The notes under the pieces were generated by a model, which saw nothing but the letters and a program-made list of their open reading frames with translations, was not told the origin of the DNA and did not search any database. This document shows positions 17,642 to 27,114 of a stretch of DNA of 46,274 nt, piece after piece (position 1 is the first letter of the stretch; every line of letters begins with the position of its first letter). Origin of the DNA: Nostoc sp. WHI (GTDB lineage: Bacteria; Cyanobacteriota; Cyanobacteriia; Cyanobacteriales; Nostocaceae); NCBI RefSeq assembly GCF_015714725.1, contig NZ_WBKM01000265.1, positions 1-46,274 of the forward strand. Direction: 5' to 3'. A program made the position numbers and the translations under genes.

Positions 17642-17964
17642 CTACTGAATGCCCCCCAAGGCTCTAAAGAGAAAATGATTTAGTGGTGTAGTTATTAGGG
17701 TGTATCTGCTAACTAGCTATACTGACGCGGTATCAGATGCGATCGCCTAAAGTAGAAATTAAGAGATACTAAAGGTGTGCTATGTAAAATCCTCCTCAAT
17801 AGAACTTAACCCTCTTCTATCACCCGAAGAAGAGAAAAATAACCTCCAATTCTTAAATACCCAATAACTGATACACTATATTGTAAGGGTATCTTAAGTG
17901 TAATACTTACCTTATATCTCAGGATAGTCTTTGCATAAGTAGCACGTTTTAACGTGTATAAACC
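17642..17964. other. 323-bp intergenic region, no gene seen
   Basis: Nothing beyond one HIP1-type octamer and small palindromes such as CACGTTTTAACGTG just before the next ATG. The latter lies where an operator or promoter for the next gene could be. Confidence 0.35.
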
Positions 17965-18267
17965 ATGAAAATTACTTCAAATTTAATTCCAGAATTTGAA
18001 AAACTATTCAGACAAAAATTACAGTTAAATAATTGTCGGCTTAGAAAGAAGAGACAAGAGAATAATTATGAAATAATTACTCCAGCTAAAGACATTTTTC
18101 TGATGTATTGGTCTGAATTCCCAGAAATTAACTTGATATATCAGCCTATAGGAGTACGCACTTACCAAACTGAAGTTTATGAGCGAGCTATCCGCTCCCA
18201 CATTAGTTTTTGCATCAGTAGTCTCCAGGAAAATCCTACCTCTGAATCACCATTATTGGTGACATAA
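17965..18267 (+). CDS. Hypothetical protein, 100 aa
   Basis: A small, basic N-terminal half (LRKKRQENNYE) followed by a more hydrophobic middle (IFLMYWSEFPEINLIYQPIG). I see no signal peptide, membrane helix or known motif. Start ATG is preceded by no strong ribosome site. It is flanked by repeat-rich intergenic DNA on the downstream side. The codon pattern and clean ends support a real gene, but function is unknown. Confidence 0.5.
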   Translation: MKITSNLIPEFEKLFRQKLQLNNCRLRKKRQENNYEIITPAKDIFLMYWSEFPEINLIYQPIGVRTYQTEVYERAIRSHISFCISSLQENPTSESPLLVT

Positions 18268-18610
18268 CTAATACTTAGATAACCTACAGAATATTTACCG
18301 AAACAGTGCTGAGTAACGAGTGCTGAGTAAAAAAAGTAATAATCGCACTCAGCACAAAAGGTCTAAAGCCCCTGCCTAAAGGCAATGGAAAAAGAAATAG
18401 ATATTTATTTCGAGATGCGTAGCGCATATTTAATGCGTCCTTACTTCAATCCCCTAGATTTATCTATGGGGTTACTCAGTACTCAGTACTCAGCACTCAG
18501 CACTCCTGAATGAATAAGCTCTCGCCAGTTTTTATCATATAACTGACGAGAGCCGATTACCTAAAATCTGTTGATCAAGAGACAAAATATAGAATCCGAA
18601 AAAATTCAAG
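18268..18610. other. 343-bp repeat-rich intergenic region
   Basis: Contains two runs of a GTGCTGAGTA/CTCAGCACT type short repeat (about 18306-18330 and 18474-18505, the second with GTACTCA and GCACTCA heptamers), a CCCCTAGATTTATCTATGGGG hairpin (about 18451-18471), and a larger hairpin listed separately. No gene is seen. Confidence 0.55.
18518..18553. terminator. Hairpin upstream of 18611 gene
   Basis: GCTCTCGCCAGTT (18518-18530) pairs with AACTGACGAGAGC (18541-18553), 13 positions with one mismatch, around a 10-nt loop. There is no T-run after it. It could be a terminator for the upstream gene or a structured leader element of the downstream one. Confidence 0.35.
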
Positions 18611-19063
18611 ATGCAAGATCAGCCAGATGATAAAACCTTGTTAGCCAATGCAAAGCAAGCTTTAAAAGTTGAATATCAAAAATCAGCCGCTTTATCGTCC
18701 CAACTGCAACTCATAAAAACTCAGTTAGATCAAGTTCAGGCTGAAAATAAAATCCTGAGAGAGAGTGCTTATGAAGATGTAATTAAGCACTTTGAGGCGC
18801 GTACCCAAGCAGCAGAAGCACTAGCGCTAAAAACAGAAGTGCGCCAAAGATTTCTTGAAGCCAATGGTTGTGAGGATGATGAGAGCTTCGATAGTCTATG
18901 GGATAGCATTAAAAATAAGATCCAGATCCAAGACGGTGAAGTGAGAATCGTTGCTCCAAATGGCACTCCAAAATTTACCTTCAAGGGCAACATGATGACT
19001 TTGAGAGATTTTATTCAATCCCTCAAAGAAGACCCAATTTCTAGAAAGTTTTTCTCTAACTAA
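18611..19063 (+). CDS. Hypothetical coiled-coil protein, 150 aa
   Basis: The N-terminal half (residues about 8-80) is a charged heptad-type coiled coil (SSQLQLIKTQLDQVQAENKI). The C-terminal half includes an acidic stretch (NGCEDDESFDSLWDSI) and a small domain ending in LRDFIQSLKEDPISRKFFSN. This is reminiscent of phage or plasmid scaffold-like proteins, but I cannot identify a family. The ATG at 18611 has no strong ribosome site. No neighbour in the same unit. Confidence 0.6.
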   Translation: MQDQPDDKTLLANAKQALKVEYQKSAALSSQLQLIKTQLDQVQAENKILRESAYEDVIKHFEARTQAAEALALKTEVRQRFLEANGCEDDESFDSLWDSIKNKIQIQDGEVRIVAPNGTPKFTFKGNMMTLRDFIQSLKEDPISRKFFSN

Positions 19064-19120
19064 ATAGTTAAATTAATCAAAGCCTCTGACTAAAAGCGGA
19101 CTAAGGATTGTCTAACAAAG

Positions 19121-19303
19121 CTATTCATCTTCGTCCCCTGGCGGTCGTTCGCTCTCGCTTTGTTGGGCGTTCCACTGCAAAACAATGCGTTCTAACATCT
19201 CTGATTGCGTACAGTTATTAATATTCGCGTAGATTTTAATCAACTGCCTTACTTTAGGACTAACGTGGCGAATCTCTAGTTGGTTATCTTGTACCATGTC
19301 CAT
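19121..19303 (-). CDS. Small protein, possible ribbon-helix-helix type
   Basis: A 60-residue protein with a short N-terminal strand-like segment (NQLEIRHVSPKVRQLIKIYA) and a helix (CTQSEMLERIVLQWNAQ), then an acidic tail (ERPPGDEDE). The order strand, helix, helix suggests a MetJ/Arc-like DNA-binding protein, but this is a guess from 60 residues. The ATG at 19303 is the only good start. Confidence 0.45.
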   Translation of the reverse strand: MDMVQDNQLEIRHVSPKVRQLIKIYANINNCTQSEMLERIVLQWNAQQSESERPPGDEDE

Positions 19304-19374
19304 TAACTTTTGGTGTCTACTAATAGTACAGCTTTGCGTAAAATCGTGGTGAATTGAGGGGGGAAGTTTAAACG

Positions 19375-19460
19375 CAGAGGGGAGGCAGCGCGTTGCGGGG
19401 GTTCCCCCCGTTGTAGCGACTGCCGTCGCGCAGAGGGAAGCGCAGAGGCACGCGGAGAAT
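19375..19460. repeat. Dispersed repeat related to 4378-4440, inverted
   Basis: CGCAGAGG, GCAGCGCGTTGCGGG and TTGTAGCGACTGCC occur in this order; the reverse complement of the same series is at 4378-4440. It lies between the small gene and the UPF0182 gene. Confidence 0.6.
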
Positions 19461-19475
19461 TAATGAGATGTGTAC

Positions 19476-22469
19476 TTAACCTGACGGGGGTGCTTCTTCT
19501 ACTGGGCGGATAATTGCTGGGGCTGGCGTGACTTCTGGTTTAAAGATTGCCTGTAATGCCTGTTGCAAGGTTTGTGCCATGACAATCCGGTTTTCGTAAG
19601 CCACGACTACCCGCACCAAAGTTGGTAGGCTATTCTGTGTGGCCTCTAGATAAATTGGCTCGACATACAGCAGCGATTGCTCAATGGGAATTACTAATAG
19701 GTTGCCTTGAATGGCTCTGGAACCCTGACGATTCCACAGGGAAATTTGCTGGGAAATTACTGGGTCTTGGTTAATCCGCGCCTCGATTTGCTCTGTCCCA
19801 TAAATCAGTCTTTCTTTGGGAAAGGTATATAACAACAACTTACCGTAGTTTTCACCATCCGATCGCGCTGCTAACCAAGCGATTAAATTAGTCCGTTGTC
19901 TGGGAGTATAAGGTAAAAGTAGGATAAATTCTTCAAAGTCTACAGTGGGTAGACTAGTAATCAAATAATACGGCTCTACCGGACGGGTTTCATTGCCATA
20001 GATTTCATTAGGAATCTGCCACTGGTCTTCCCGGTTGTAAAATACCTGGGGATCGGTCATGTGGTAAGTCATCAACCGCTCAGATTGAAGTTTGAAAAAG
20101 TCCACCGGATAGCGGATATGACTGCGGAGATTAACCGGCATGGCACTGAGCGGTTTGAAAGTGTTGGGAAATAGCGCTGACCAAGTGGCAATGATCGGAT
20201 CGCTCTTATCGGCAATATAAAAATTAACGCTGCCGTTGTAAGCATCAATTACTACCTTGATCGAGTTACGAATGTAGTTAATCCTATCGCTACCAGCGTC
20301 TGAGTAGGGATAGCGATCGCTCGTTGTGTAGGCATCAACAATCCAGTAAAGATAACTTGGATTACTTGGGAAATTTTCATCAGCAGCAGCAGCAACTAAA
20401 TAAGGGTCGCTGTCAAATTTGAGGAAGGGTGCGATCGCTTGAATTCTTTGCTTGACATTTCGCCGCAGTAGCACCCTTGTCTCTGGCAAAAAATCTCGCG
20501 TCAGCACCATCTGCCAATCTTTCAAATATATGGCAAATAACCACCGTCGCCATGCTGAACCGATTTCAACGCCACCCAAACCATCGTAGGAGTTGTAAAC
20601 ATTATCACTACCGCTAGGGTAATCTAACTCTCGAACTCTTGTGCCAGTCATTACGTAGGTATTGGCGATTTGACCGTAATAAATTCGGGGTTGCCCAATG
20701 GGAATACTGTCACGAATGGCTGCACTGGAAGTTGTGAGAGCGCTACTATCACCGCTAATATCTTTGACAAAATATTCTGGTAATCCACCCGCCCCAACTG
20801 TATTAACTGGGCTAACAGTAAACCCGAAACCGTGGGTATAAATTAAATGGCGGTTCACCCATGTTTGAGCTTCCTGTGGTACGCCAGTGTAGTCTAATTC
20901 TCGTGCGGCAATCAATACCTGGCGCCGTTCTGTTAATTCAACTATTTCCTGCTGAGGTTCTGGTGGCTTTTGAGGGGCAGATGGGCGGCGGGAAGTTACA
21001 TCTGTTTTCAGAGTATATCGATCAATATCGGCATCGGGGAACCGATAATATGGCCGAATTTGTTGCAGTTGACGGTTAGTTTGTAACAGTGGCCGCTGAT
21101 CCCAAAGGCGAATATTGCGAATTGTCAAGTCATTCGTTTGAATATCAGCTTCAGTTAGTGTTCCTTGAGGGTTGAAACCTCTGGAATCGATCGCCTCTAA
21201 ATCGAATGCTTGGCGAGTCAAGGCGATAGTCCGCTGAATGTAGGGTTGCTCCCGTTGCAACTCATTAGGTAGGACAATTAAATATTGCACCACAGCAGGT
21301 ACAACAACATCACCTAATACAACCAGTACTAGATAAATTCCCAATCCGTAAAATACTAAGTGACGATACTGAGATTTGGGTTTCCAGAAAAACGTTCGCC
21401 AAAGTAGGTAAGTTGCGATCGCTACTGCCACGATGCACAAGACGGTATACGCTGGCAACTGGGCCATCACATCCGTATAGCTAGCACCATAACTAACACC
21501 ACGGTTAGAATACACGAGTTCATAACGACTCAGCCAGTAACTCAGAGCCACTACCAGCATCAATAAGCCACCCATACCGAATAAATGACGCTGCTGCTGG
21601 GGCGAAAAACCAGGAAAAATCCCCTGACTCAAACTGTCAGCCGACAAGAGATAAGTGAGGGTAACGGCGACGAAGCCATACAAACATAATCCCATCAGCC
21701 AGAGTTCTAGCAGTTCCCAAAAGGGTAGAGAAAATACGTAAAAGCTAATATCTCGACCAAATAAAGGCTCAGAGTAATTGAACGAGGTGGGGTGGAAATA
21801 TTGCAGCACCTGTGTCCAGTTTTGGAATAGTATCGACCCAAAAATGGCACTGAACACGAGTGCGATCGCTCTTAGTAAAAATTGAGGATAAACTAAGATA
21901 GCGATCTCGCCTCCCACAATTAAGCCAAGATACCAGACTTGAGCGACAATCTGCCTTAACAGTTGCCAGATTGTCTCTGGTCGGAATAAGACCCGAATAG
22001 GTAGACTAATCTTATTAACTGGAGAATGCCAGTAGGAAAGAGCAATTTGACCGTAGTGAGCCAGCATTAACCCGATTAACAAGCTTAGTACCAGAGCTAG
22101 GGGTAATAACCAACGTAATTTTAATGGTTTAGAGCTTTGTGCTTTAGGTATCCAAATTTCATCACGTCTGGGATAATCAGGACTGAAAAAGTTTTTTAAT
22201 TCACTGTTAAGTTCAACTTCCTCAATCTTCTCAGACTGGGGATATTTTAGCCGTTGTGCTAGAGCAAGATTTATCAGTAGATAGGCAGCAGTTATACCAA
22301 CCACCGATACCCATAAAACACCACGAGTCACTACCCGCAACACAAATACTTGCAGGTAGCCGATTTCCTGAAACCAAAAAATTTCTACTCCCAGGCGGGA
22401 ACCCAGATCCAAGAGTAGCCACAGCCCCAGGAATACGATGAATAGTCTAAAGCTCCATTTCCAGAACAT
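19476..22469 (-). CDS. UPF0182 family large membrane protein
   Basis: A 997-residue protein. The first ~370 residues contain about seven membrane segments (for example [20 protein letters not shown] at about 8-27 and [20 protein letters not shown] at about 119-138). The remaining ~600 residues are a large soluble part, presumably facing outside, with many Tyr/Pro/Arg and with segments such as [20 protein letters not shown] and [14 protein letters not shown] typical of UPF0182. The C-terminus ends in a Pro-rich tail ([19 protein letters not shown]). The function of this family is unknown. It is alone in its unit; the start ATG at 22469 gives a normal N-terminus. Confidence 0.9.
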   Translation of the reverse strand: MFWKWSFRLFIVFLGLWLLLDLGSRLGVEIFWFQEIGYLQVFVLRVVTRGVLWVSVVGITAAYLLINLALAQRLKYPQSEKIEEVELNSELKNFFSPDYPRRDEIWIPKAQSSKPLKLRWLLPLALVLSLLIGLMLAHYGQIALSYWHSPVNKISLPIRVLFRPETIWQLLRQIVAQVWYLGLIVGGEIAILVYPQFLLRAIALVFSAIFGSILFQNWTQVLQYFHPTSFNYSEPLFGRDISFYVFSLPFWELLELWLMGLCLYGFVAVTLTYLLSADSLSQGIFPGFSPQQQRHLFGMGGLLMLVVALSYWLSRYELVYSNRGVSYGASYTDVMAQLPAYTVLCIVAVAIATYLLWRTFFWKPKSQYRHLVFYGLGIYLVLVVLGDVVVPAVVQYLIVLPNELQREQPYIQRTIALTRQAFDLEAIDSRGFNPQGTLTEADIQTNDLTIRNIRLWDQRPLLQTNRQLQQIRPYYRFPDADIDRYTLKTDVTSRRPSAPQKPPEPQQEIVELTERRQVLIAARELDYTGVPQEAQTWVNRHLIYTHGFGFTVSPVNTVGAGGLPEYFVKDISGDSSALTTSSAAIRDSIPIGQPRIYYGQIANTYVMTGTRVRELDYPSGSDNVYNSYDGLGGVEIGSAWRRWLFAIYLKDWQMVLTRDFLPETRVLLRRNVKQRIQAIAPFLKFDSDPYLVAAAADENFPSNPSYLYWIVDAYTTSDRYPYSDAGSDRINYIRNSIKVVIDAYNGSVNFYIADKSDPIIATWSALFPNTFKPLSAMPVNLRSHIRYPVDFFKLQSERLMTYHMTDPQVFYNREDQWQIPNEIYGNETRPVEPYYLITSLPTVDFEEFILLLPYTPRQRTNLIAWLAARSDGENYGKLLLYTFPKERLIYGTEQIEARINQDPVISQQISLWNRQGSRAIQGNLLVIPIEQSLLYVEPIYLEATQNSLPTLVRVVVAYENRIVMAQTLQQALQAIFKPEVTPAPAIIRPVEEAPPSG

Positions 22470-22684
22470 TCCTTACCCTAACAGTCAAATGTTTTCCGGT
22501 TCTAAGATAACTGTAAGCGATCGCTCTTATTGAAGACGATCCTTGTTAGATGCTTAAGTGGATTTCTGCTGATAAAAGGGGCAATATCCTTGGCAACTAG
22601 CAATAAACATCGTTTAATATGACTAATCGCACTCCCACTTCAATTTTCAGATATTCAGTAATGTATGATTTTTAAATTGTAATT

Positions 22685-23125
22685 ATGCTAACCAGTGTTG
22701 ACCGTTTATTATTTGTCCGGCGAGTCCCGATTTTTAAGGAATTGCGGGATGATTTTATTGTGCGGCTCACTTCAGTGATGAACGAACTGTCATTTCCAGC
22801 TAATTACACCATTTTTCGCCAGGGAGAAGAAGGGCGATCGCTCTACATTGTTGTGTCAGGGCGAGTTAAAGTCCACATTGGAGAGCAAAAACTCGCAGAG
22901 GTAGAACAAGGAAGATACTTCGGCGAAATGGCAGTATTTGATACTCAACCCCGTTCCGCTACCGCGACGACACTAGAACACTGTGAATTTTTAGAACTGA
23001 CGCAAGAGCAATTGTATGATGCGATCGAAGAAACTCCCGAAATCGCGGTGAATATTATTCGTGAGTTATCTCGTCTGATTCGCAGATTAAATGACGATAT
23101 GAATACAAACGGAGTCAAAACTTAA
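22685..23125 (+). CDS. Single-domain cyclic nucleotide-binding protein
   Basis: A 146-residue protein consisting of one cNMP-binding domain of the Crp/Fnr type. Beta-roll features FRQGEEGRSLYIVVSGRVKVH (about 44-64) and the phosphate-binding cassette FGEMAVFDTQPRSATA (about 79-94), with the Arg and Glu that contact the cyclic phosphate and ribose, are visible. No helix-turn-helix follows; the C-terminus ends in helical IAVNIIRELSRLIRRL. It would therefore act by partner interaction rather than DNA binding. Divergent from UPF0182 upstream. Confidence 0.85.
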   Translation: MLTSVDRLLFVRRVPIFKELRDDFIVRLTSVMNELSFPANYTIFRQGEEGRSLYIVVSGRVKVHIGEQKLAEVEQGRYFGEMAVFDTQPRSATATTLEHCEFLELTQEQLYDAIEETPEIAVNIIRELSRLIRRLNDDMNTNGVKT

Positions 23126-23222
23126 GAGCAAAGTTTAAAAAACTAGCGTAAATATCTTCTTGACTATATCTTTCCTAACTGATTTATGTCTACCACTAAT
23201 CAATCAATTATTTCTTTTCTTC

Positions 23223-23684
23223 CTAATTACTTTTATTTTCACTTGAATTTACAAGATTAAAATAATAACCTGTTATTCCAGCGGCCAAAGGTGTTAAGAA
23301 AGCATATAAACCTCTTGCCGTGTCATTATTAGCTGCAATAGCATCTTTAATATAACTATCTTTATCATCTCCTTTTAGAGATGCTAATTTTTGACTAAGC
23401 TGATTGACACTCCAATAGTTAAAACCGATAAGCACAATCAAAGTAACCCATAATGATCCTCCTAAAAACCCTGATATGAATAGGTTAATAGTTTTACGCC
23501 CATCATCACTGGTCAGCACCTTCACTGGATTCATTGCATCAGGGTCACGTTTGGTTAGGTCTAGTTTTTTGGTTAGGTCTAGTTTTAGAGTTCCTATTGG
23601 AAGTTTTATGTCTTCTGGATGCGAAGAGTCAGATGGTTGATTTTCCTCTGGAAGCTGAGAATTAGGTTGATCAGGATTTAGCAT
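23223..23684 (-). CDS. Two-helix membrane protein, unknown
   Basis: A 153-residue protein with an acidic Pro/Ser-rich N-terminus (about 1-45) that includes a short tandem duplication, LDLTKKLDLTK, matched by a tandem DNA repeat (GGTTAGGTCTAGTTTT) at about 23550-23583. Two membrane segments follow: FLGGSLWVTLIVLIGFNYW (about 73-91) and ALYAFLTPLAAGITGYY-type sequence (about 126-143). I cannot assign a function. Convergent with the cNMP gene. Confidence 0.6.
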   Translation of the reverse strand: MLNPDQPNSQLPEENQPSDSSHPEDIKLPIGTLKLDLTKKLDLTKRDPDAMNPVKVLTSDDGRKTINLFISGFLGGSLWVTLIVLIGFNYWSVNQLSQKLASLKGDDKDSYIKDAIAANNDTARGLYAFLTPLAAGITGYYFNLVNSSENKSN

Positions 23685-23704
23685 ATTTATCAGTTAAAAT
23701 AAAG

Positions 23705-23739
23705 CTTCTCCCCTACTTGCAGAAAGTAAGGGAGAAAAG
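23705..23739 (-). terminator. Hairpin with T-rich tail on the minus strand
   Basis: TTCTCCC...TACTT pairs with AAGTA...GGGAGAA around a 4-5 nt loop. On the minus strand it is followed by GCTTTATTTT. It lies between the 69-aa gene at 23852-24061 and the 153-aa gene, so it could end transcription of the former. Confidence 0.5.
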
Positions 23740-23851
23740 TTTTAAACAAGGCTTTTGTTGCATTTTTGAGCAAGACTAACATTTACTTAACTTATGTATG
23801 GCTTATCAAAACTTACAAGTGCATACCAAGTTTATGAAAATAGACTTGCTG

Positions 23852-24061
23852 TTACCCAACAACCAATTGTTGAGCAGTATCTCCTGTCCTTAATAAAAGT
23901 TCAGGCTTTGTGTTTTCAGTGCGGCTAGCATCAGAGTAAACTTTCATGATTTCTAGACCTCTACGAAGAACTTCAGTTTTATCAATTTTCAATTGTTTTG
24001 AAATTTCTTCTAGGTCTTTGGTAGCAGTGTCACTGAGACTAATATTAACTGAGCGTGCCAT
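23852..24061 (-). CDS. Ribbon-helix-helix type regulator, 69 aa
   Basis: A 69-residue protein whose N-terminus MARSVNISLSDTATKDLEEI, then LKIDKTEVLRRGLEIMKVY, follows the strand-helix-turn-helix pattern of RHH DNA-binding proteins (CopG/NikR type). The C-terminal tail (LLLRTGDTAQQLVVG) is not part of the fold. No toxin gene is adjacent, so it may be a small transcription regulator rather than an antitoxin. The ATG at 24061 fits the family N-terminus. Confidence 0.6.
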   Translation of the reverse strand: MARSVNISLSDTATKDLEEISKQLKIDKTEVLRRGLEIMKVYSDASRTENTKPELLLRTGDTAQQLVVG

Positions 24062-24265
24062 CTTAACTCTCCATATTTGCGGGCTAATAGCAATTTTTAG
24101 GTATAGTTCCCTATCAATATAATAACCTAAAAAGCTATTCTAGTCAAGACTTTGATGAACCAGAGCTTGTATTAAAGCCATATAAATCAGACTTTTAAAA
24201 ACTATGTCCTTGCCTAAATTTATTTAAGTCTAGTAAAGCAGAGAGATATTACAAGTTATGACTAT

Positions 24266-25741
24266 TCAAAAGTGATTATGTCTCAGGCAATACTCTAGAA
24301 ACTGCTGGGGAATCTCTACACTTTCTCCCCAGTGCAGATGAACATAAGAAGCGTGAATGTTAACAGGTAAACCCCATCCCTCGCATCCCATATTTTCTTC
24401 ACAATCGTAGCGAGAAGTTTCAAATAAAGGCTGAGTGGGAGTTGAGGTTAAAGAAGAACGATGAAACTCATGTCCGTAAACAGTTGTACCTGCCTTCACT
24501 AACAGATTATCTTGCAAAGCTACTGCACGACGATATCCCAAAATTAAACGTCCACCCATCACAGCAGATGTCGGTAATACTCCCGCCATCGACCAAGATT
24601 TACCCTCAAAATCGATAATTTGCTCACACAAATACATTAAACCCCCGCATTCAGCGATCGCAGGCATTCCCGTCACAATTGCTGTTTTCACTGCATCACG
24701 GGCGCTGGTGTTTTCTGCTAGTTGCTGGGCAAAAACTTCTGGGAAACCACCGCCAAAATACATTCCCTGGATGTTTTGTGGTAGTCCAGCATCTTCTAAT
24801 GGACTCCAGAAAACCAGTTCTGCACCCAACTGTTGCAGCAAGTCGAGATTGTCTTGATAGTAAAAATTAAAAGCGCGATCGCGGGCAATGGCAATCCTTA
24901 AATAATTCGTAATTCGTAATGACGCTCGCGGACTCGCTACCGCTACGCTAACGTAATTCGTAATTAAGTTTTGCGTTAACGTTGGCGTAGCGTCTGAGGA
25001 TTTTGTTAAAAAGGAGGACAAGGGTGGAGATTTTAATAGAGGTAACAAATGTTCCCAGTCAAAGCAGGTATCTCCTAAATCGGCGAGGCGATCAATTAAA
25101 GCATTAAGTTCGGGAAGTTCGGCTGTGGGTACTAAACCCAAATGGCGATCGGGAATTGTGATGTTATCTTGACGACGCAGTACGCCGAGAATAGGTAATT
25201 GTAGTGGTTCTAGGGAATCTTTGAGTAGAGAGAGATGGCGATCGCTTCCAACTCGATTTAGTACTACCCCAGCGATTTTAATTCGGTGATCAAAAGATTG
25301 GTAGCCGTGAGCGATCGCAGCTACAGAACCAGAAAGGCGACTACAATCAATCACCAACACCACAGGTAAATCTAAAAGCCGCGCAATGTGGGCAGTACTT
25401 GCAAAGTCTGTTGATTTTTGCTTTTCTTGCCCATGCCCCATGCCCCATGCCCTATGCCCAATTCCATCAAATAACCCCATTACCCCTTCCACTAGGGCAT
25501 ATTCACTCAGTTGGCTATGACGAGCAAAACATTGCTGAACGTAGGCTTCGGAAGTTAGTACTGGGTCTAAATTCCGACAAGCACGACCAGTAACGTGCTG
25601 ATGAAACATTGGATCAATGTAGTCTGGGCCAACCTTGAAAGATTGCACCAGGCGATCGCGACGACGTAAAGATGCTAAAAGGGTCAGCGTGACTGTTGTC
25701 TTGCCCACCCCACTCCGTTCCCCAGCAATGATTAAAGCCAT
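24266..25741 (-). CDS. cbiA: Cobyrinate a,c-diamide synthase with repeat-derived insertions
   Basis: A 491-residue CbiA/CobB-type amidotransferase. It uses ATP and glutamine to amidate cobyrinate side chains a and c in cobalamin synthesis. The N-terminal P-loop AGERSGVGKTT (6-16) begins the ATPase domain; the C-terminal class I glutaminase domain has its nucleophile at C365 (AECGGLMYL). It is about 30-35 residues longer than I would expect for the family. The excess maps to two places: GMGHGQEKQK (nucleotides about 25428-25462), encoded by a CCCATGC heptamer array, and a stretch ending before LRIAIARDRAFNFYY (about 24897-24999), encoded by TAATTCG heptamers and a Nostocales repeat. Both keep the frame. 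No cobalamin riboswitch is apparent. Confidence 0.9.
   Translation of the reverse strand: MALIIAGERSGVGKTTVTLTLLASLRRRDRLVQSFKVGPDYIDPMFHQHVTGRACRNLDPVLTSEAYVQQCFARHSQLSEYALVEGVMGLFDGIGHRAWGMGHGQEKQKSTDFASTAHIARLLDLPVVLVIDCSRLSGSVAAIAHGYQSFDHRIKIAGVVLNRVGSDRHLSLLKDSLEPLQLPILGVLRRQDNITIPDRHLGLVPTAELPELNALIDRLADLGDTCFDWEHLLPLLKSPPLSSFLTKSSDATPTLTQNLITNYVSVAVASPRASLRITNYLRIAIARDRAFNFYYQDNLDLLQQLGAELVFWSPLEDAGLPQNIQGMYFGGGFPEVFAQQLAENTSARDAVKTAIVTGMPAIAECGGLMYLCEQIIDFEGKSWSMAGVLPTSAVMGGRLILGYRRAVALQDNLLVKAGTTVYGHEFHRSSLTSTPTQPLFETSRYDCEENMGCEGWGLPVNIHASYVHLHWGESVEIPQQFLEYCLRHNHF
24897..24999. repeat. Repeat cluster inside cbiA, in frame
   Basis: TAATTCG heptamers (about 24903-24920 and 24952-24965) surround a GACGCTCGCGGACTCGCTAC palindrome-type repeat, followed by GTTGGCGTAGCGTCTGAGG. 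It is read through as residues about 245-280 of CbiA, in the linker between the ATPase and amidotransferase domains. Confidence 0.75.
25428..25462. repeat. 7-bp tandem repeat inside cbiA, in frame
   Basis: Four to five copies of CCCATGC/CCCTATG-type heptamers encode a Gly/Met/His-rich loop in CbiA just after LFDGI and before STDFASTAHIARLL. Three full heptamers per 21 bp preserve the reading frame. Confidence 0.75.
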
Positions 25742-25848
25742 AAATGAAACAAATAAGATTTTGATGCAGCAACTATTTAAGTATTAATTAAATTTTGACT
25801 GGTAATATTATTCTGTGTTTGACCACATCTGCAAAAGAGGAACGTTTT

Positions 25849-26484
25849 ATGATCGTTGTTCATCATCTTAACAACTCGCGATCGCAGCGTGTGCTATGGC
25901 TGCTTGAGGAATTAGATATCGAATACGAAATCAAATTCTATGAACGTGATCCAAAGACAATGCTTGCACCAGAGTCGCTGCAACAAGTCCATCCCCTCGG
26001 CAAGTCACCAGTGATTACAGATGCAGACCTCACAATCGCTGAGTCGGGTGCCATCATCGAATACCTAATTGATCGCTATGGCAATAATCGGCTAGTTCCG
26101 GCATCCGGGACATCGGAGTATGTGCGCTATACTTATTGGCTGCATTACGCCGAAGGCTCTGCAATGCCACTGCTGGTGATGCAGGTAGTCTTGAACAATT
26201 TCGGGGCAGGAGACAGCAGCGTCGTTAGCGGATTTGTCGCGCCTCAGATCAAACTTCACTTTGACTACGTAGAAAGCGAACTTGGTAAAAGTACATGGTT
26301 TGTGGGCGAAGAATTTACTGCCGCCGATATCCAAATGAGCTTTCCCCTCGAACTAATTGCCACGCAACCCAAAGAAGTCGAGAGCCGGCCAAAGCTTAAA
26401 GAATTTATCGACCGAATTCATGCGCGACCTGCTTACAAACGCGCGCTTGAGCGTGGCGGCAAATACGACGTATCCTTTCAATAA
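25849..26484 (+). CDS. Glutathione S-transferase family protein
   Basis: A 211-residue GST. The N-terminal thioredoxin-like domain begins VHHLNNSRSQRVLWLLEELD (about 4-23), with a Ser in the usual activating position. GKSPVITDADLTIAESGAII (about 56-75) provides the cis-Pro and the ES glutathione-contact motif. The helical C-terminal domain includes FTAADIQMSFPLEL. The open frame extends to 25795, but the ATG at 25849 follows AAGAGGAACG, a good ribosome site, and gives the canonical N-terminus. Substrate unknown; detoxification is the usual role. Divergent from cbiA. Confidence 0.85.
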   Translation: MIVVHHLNNSRSQRVLWLLEELDIEYEIKFYERDPKTMLAPESLQQVHPLGKSPVITDADLTIAESGAIIEYLIDRYGNNRLVPASGTSEYVRYTYWLHYAEGSAMPLLVMQVVLNNFGAGDSSVVSGFVAPQIKLHFDYVESELGKSTWFVGEEFTAADIQMSFPLELIATQPKEVESRPKLKEFIDRIHARPAYKRALERGGKYDVSFQ

Positions 26485-26532
26485 TTAGACCGTCAAGAAG
26501 CGATCGCCCTCAACAACGCAACTTTACAAATA

Positions 26533-26678
26533 CTATAGGCGATCGCTCTGCATCTCAGCAACTTGCCAGACTATCACTTCCACATCTCTGGGGGGAAATT
26601 CACAGTTTCGGTAATTACCAAGTTACCAGATGGATCAATTTTTACCTTGAGTTTGTATGTCTGATGATATTTTTTCTA
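26533..26678 (-). pseudogene. Frameshifted small antitoxin-like relic
   Basis: On the minus strand one frame reads YHQTYKLKVKIDPSGNL then VITETVNFPP and hits a stop; shifting one base at a C-run (about 26596-26602) lets the reading continue as RDVEVIVWQVAEMQSDRL to a TAG at 26533. The composite resembles the short beta-rich proteins often encoded beside PIN toxins in cyanobacteria. The start region is also broken by stops. It follows the PIN-like relic by a few tens of bases on the same strand. Confidence 0.35.
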
Positions 26679-26704
26679 TCACTTTGTTTTTACATTATCT
26701 CTCC

Positions 26705-26855
26705 TTAGACAAATTCAGTGCTATCAACAAACCAATTTTCAACTCTTAAATTATTAAAAAACTCAAAATCAGAAACATTATTAGTTACTAAAGCGTTGTA
26801 TAGGAGTGCGATCGCCCAATTCTCAGATAATTCTACGTATAGTAAGTTTTGCCGA
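26705..26855 (-). pseudogene. C-terminal relic of a VapC-like PIN toxin
   Basis: Minus-strand reading to a TAA at 26705-26707 gives ...LYNALVTNNVSDFEFF then NNLRVENWF, which is the end of a PIN domain: the LVTNN(V)xDF motif carries the last acidic residue, and L.VENW is the usual final strand. Upstream the frame has in-frame stops and homology fades, so the first three quarters of the toxin are missing. Two toxin-antitoxin-like relics in tandem mark this as a decayed module. Confidence 0.55.
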
Positions 26856-27114
26856 TGTTATCCATAACGAGCATACTAGATATCCAGGGAAAAACGAGCC
26901 ACACGCACTGACTGCGGTTGGTGAGTTAGGTGAGGAAGATTGTTAGGAAGTTGGAGATTTTGCAATAGTTTAGCTTAGGCTGTAGTGGATGTAACAGGAG
27001 GAGATTCTGAGTGGCTAGAAAATGTCATAATCAAATTATAAGGTGCTTTAAGATCCACTCACTGTAAATCCCAACAACATCGAGTATATTAACCAACAAA
27101 AGGAGTAAAGATAA

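Larger units (their letters stand above)
26485..27114. other. 630-bp stretch with gene relics upstream of the accessory operon
   Basis: Beyond the two relics listed separately, this region carries HIP1 octamers near 26505 and 26540 and AT-rich DNA before the DUF262 gene. A ribosome-site-like AAAGGAG precedes the ATG at 27115. Confidence 0.5.

Noticed and set aside
25742..25848. Cobalamin riboswitch upstream of cbiA
   Set aside because: The gap to the divergent gst gene is too short and shows no B12-box-like sequence.
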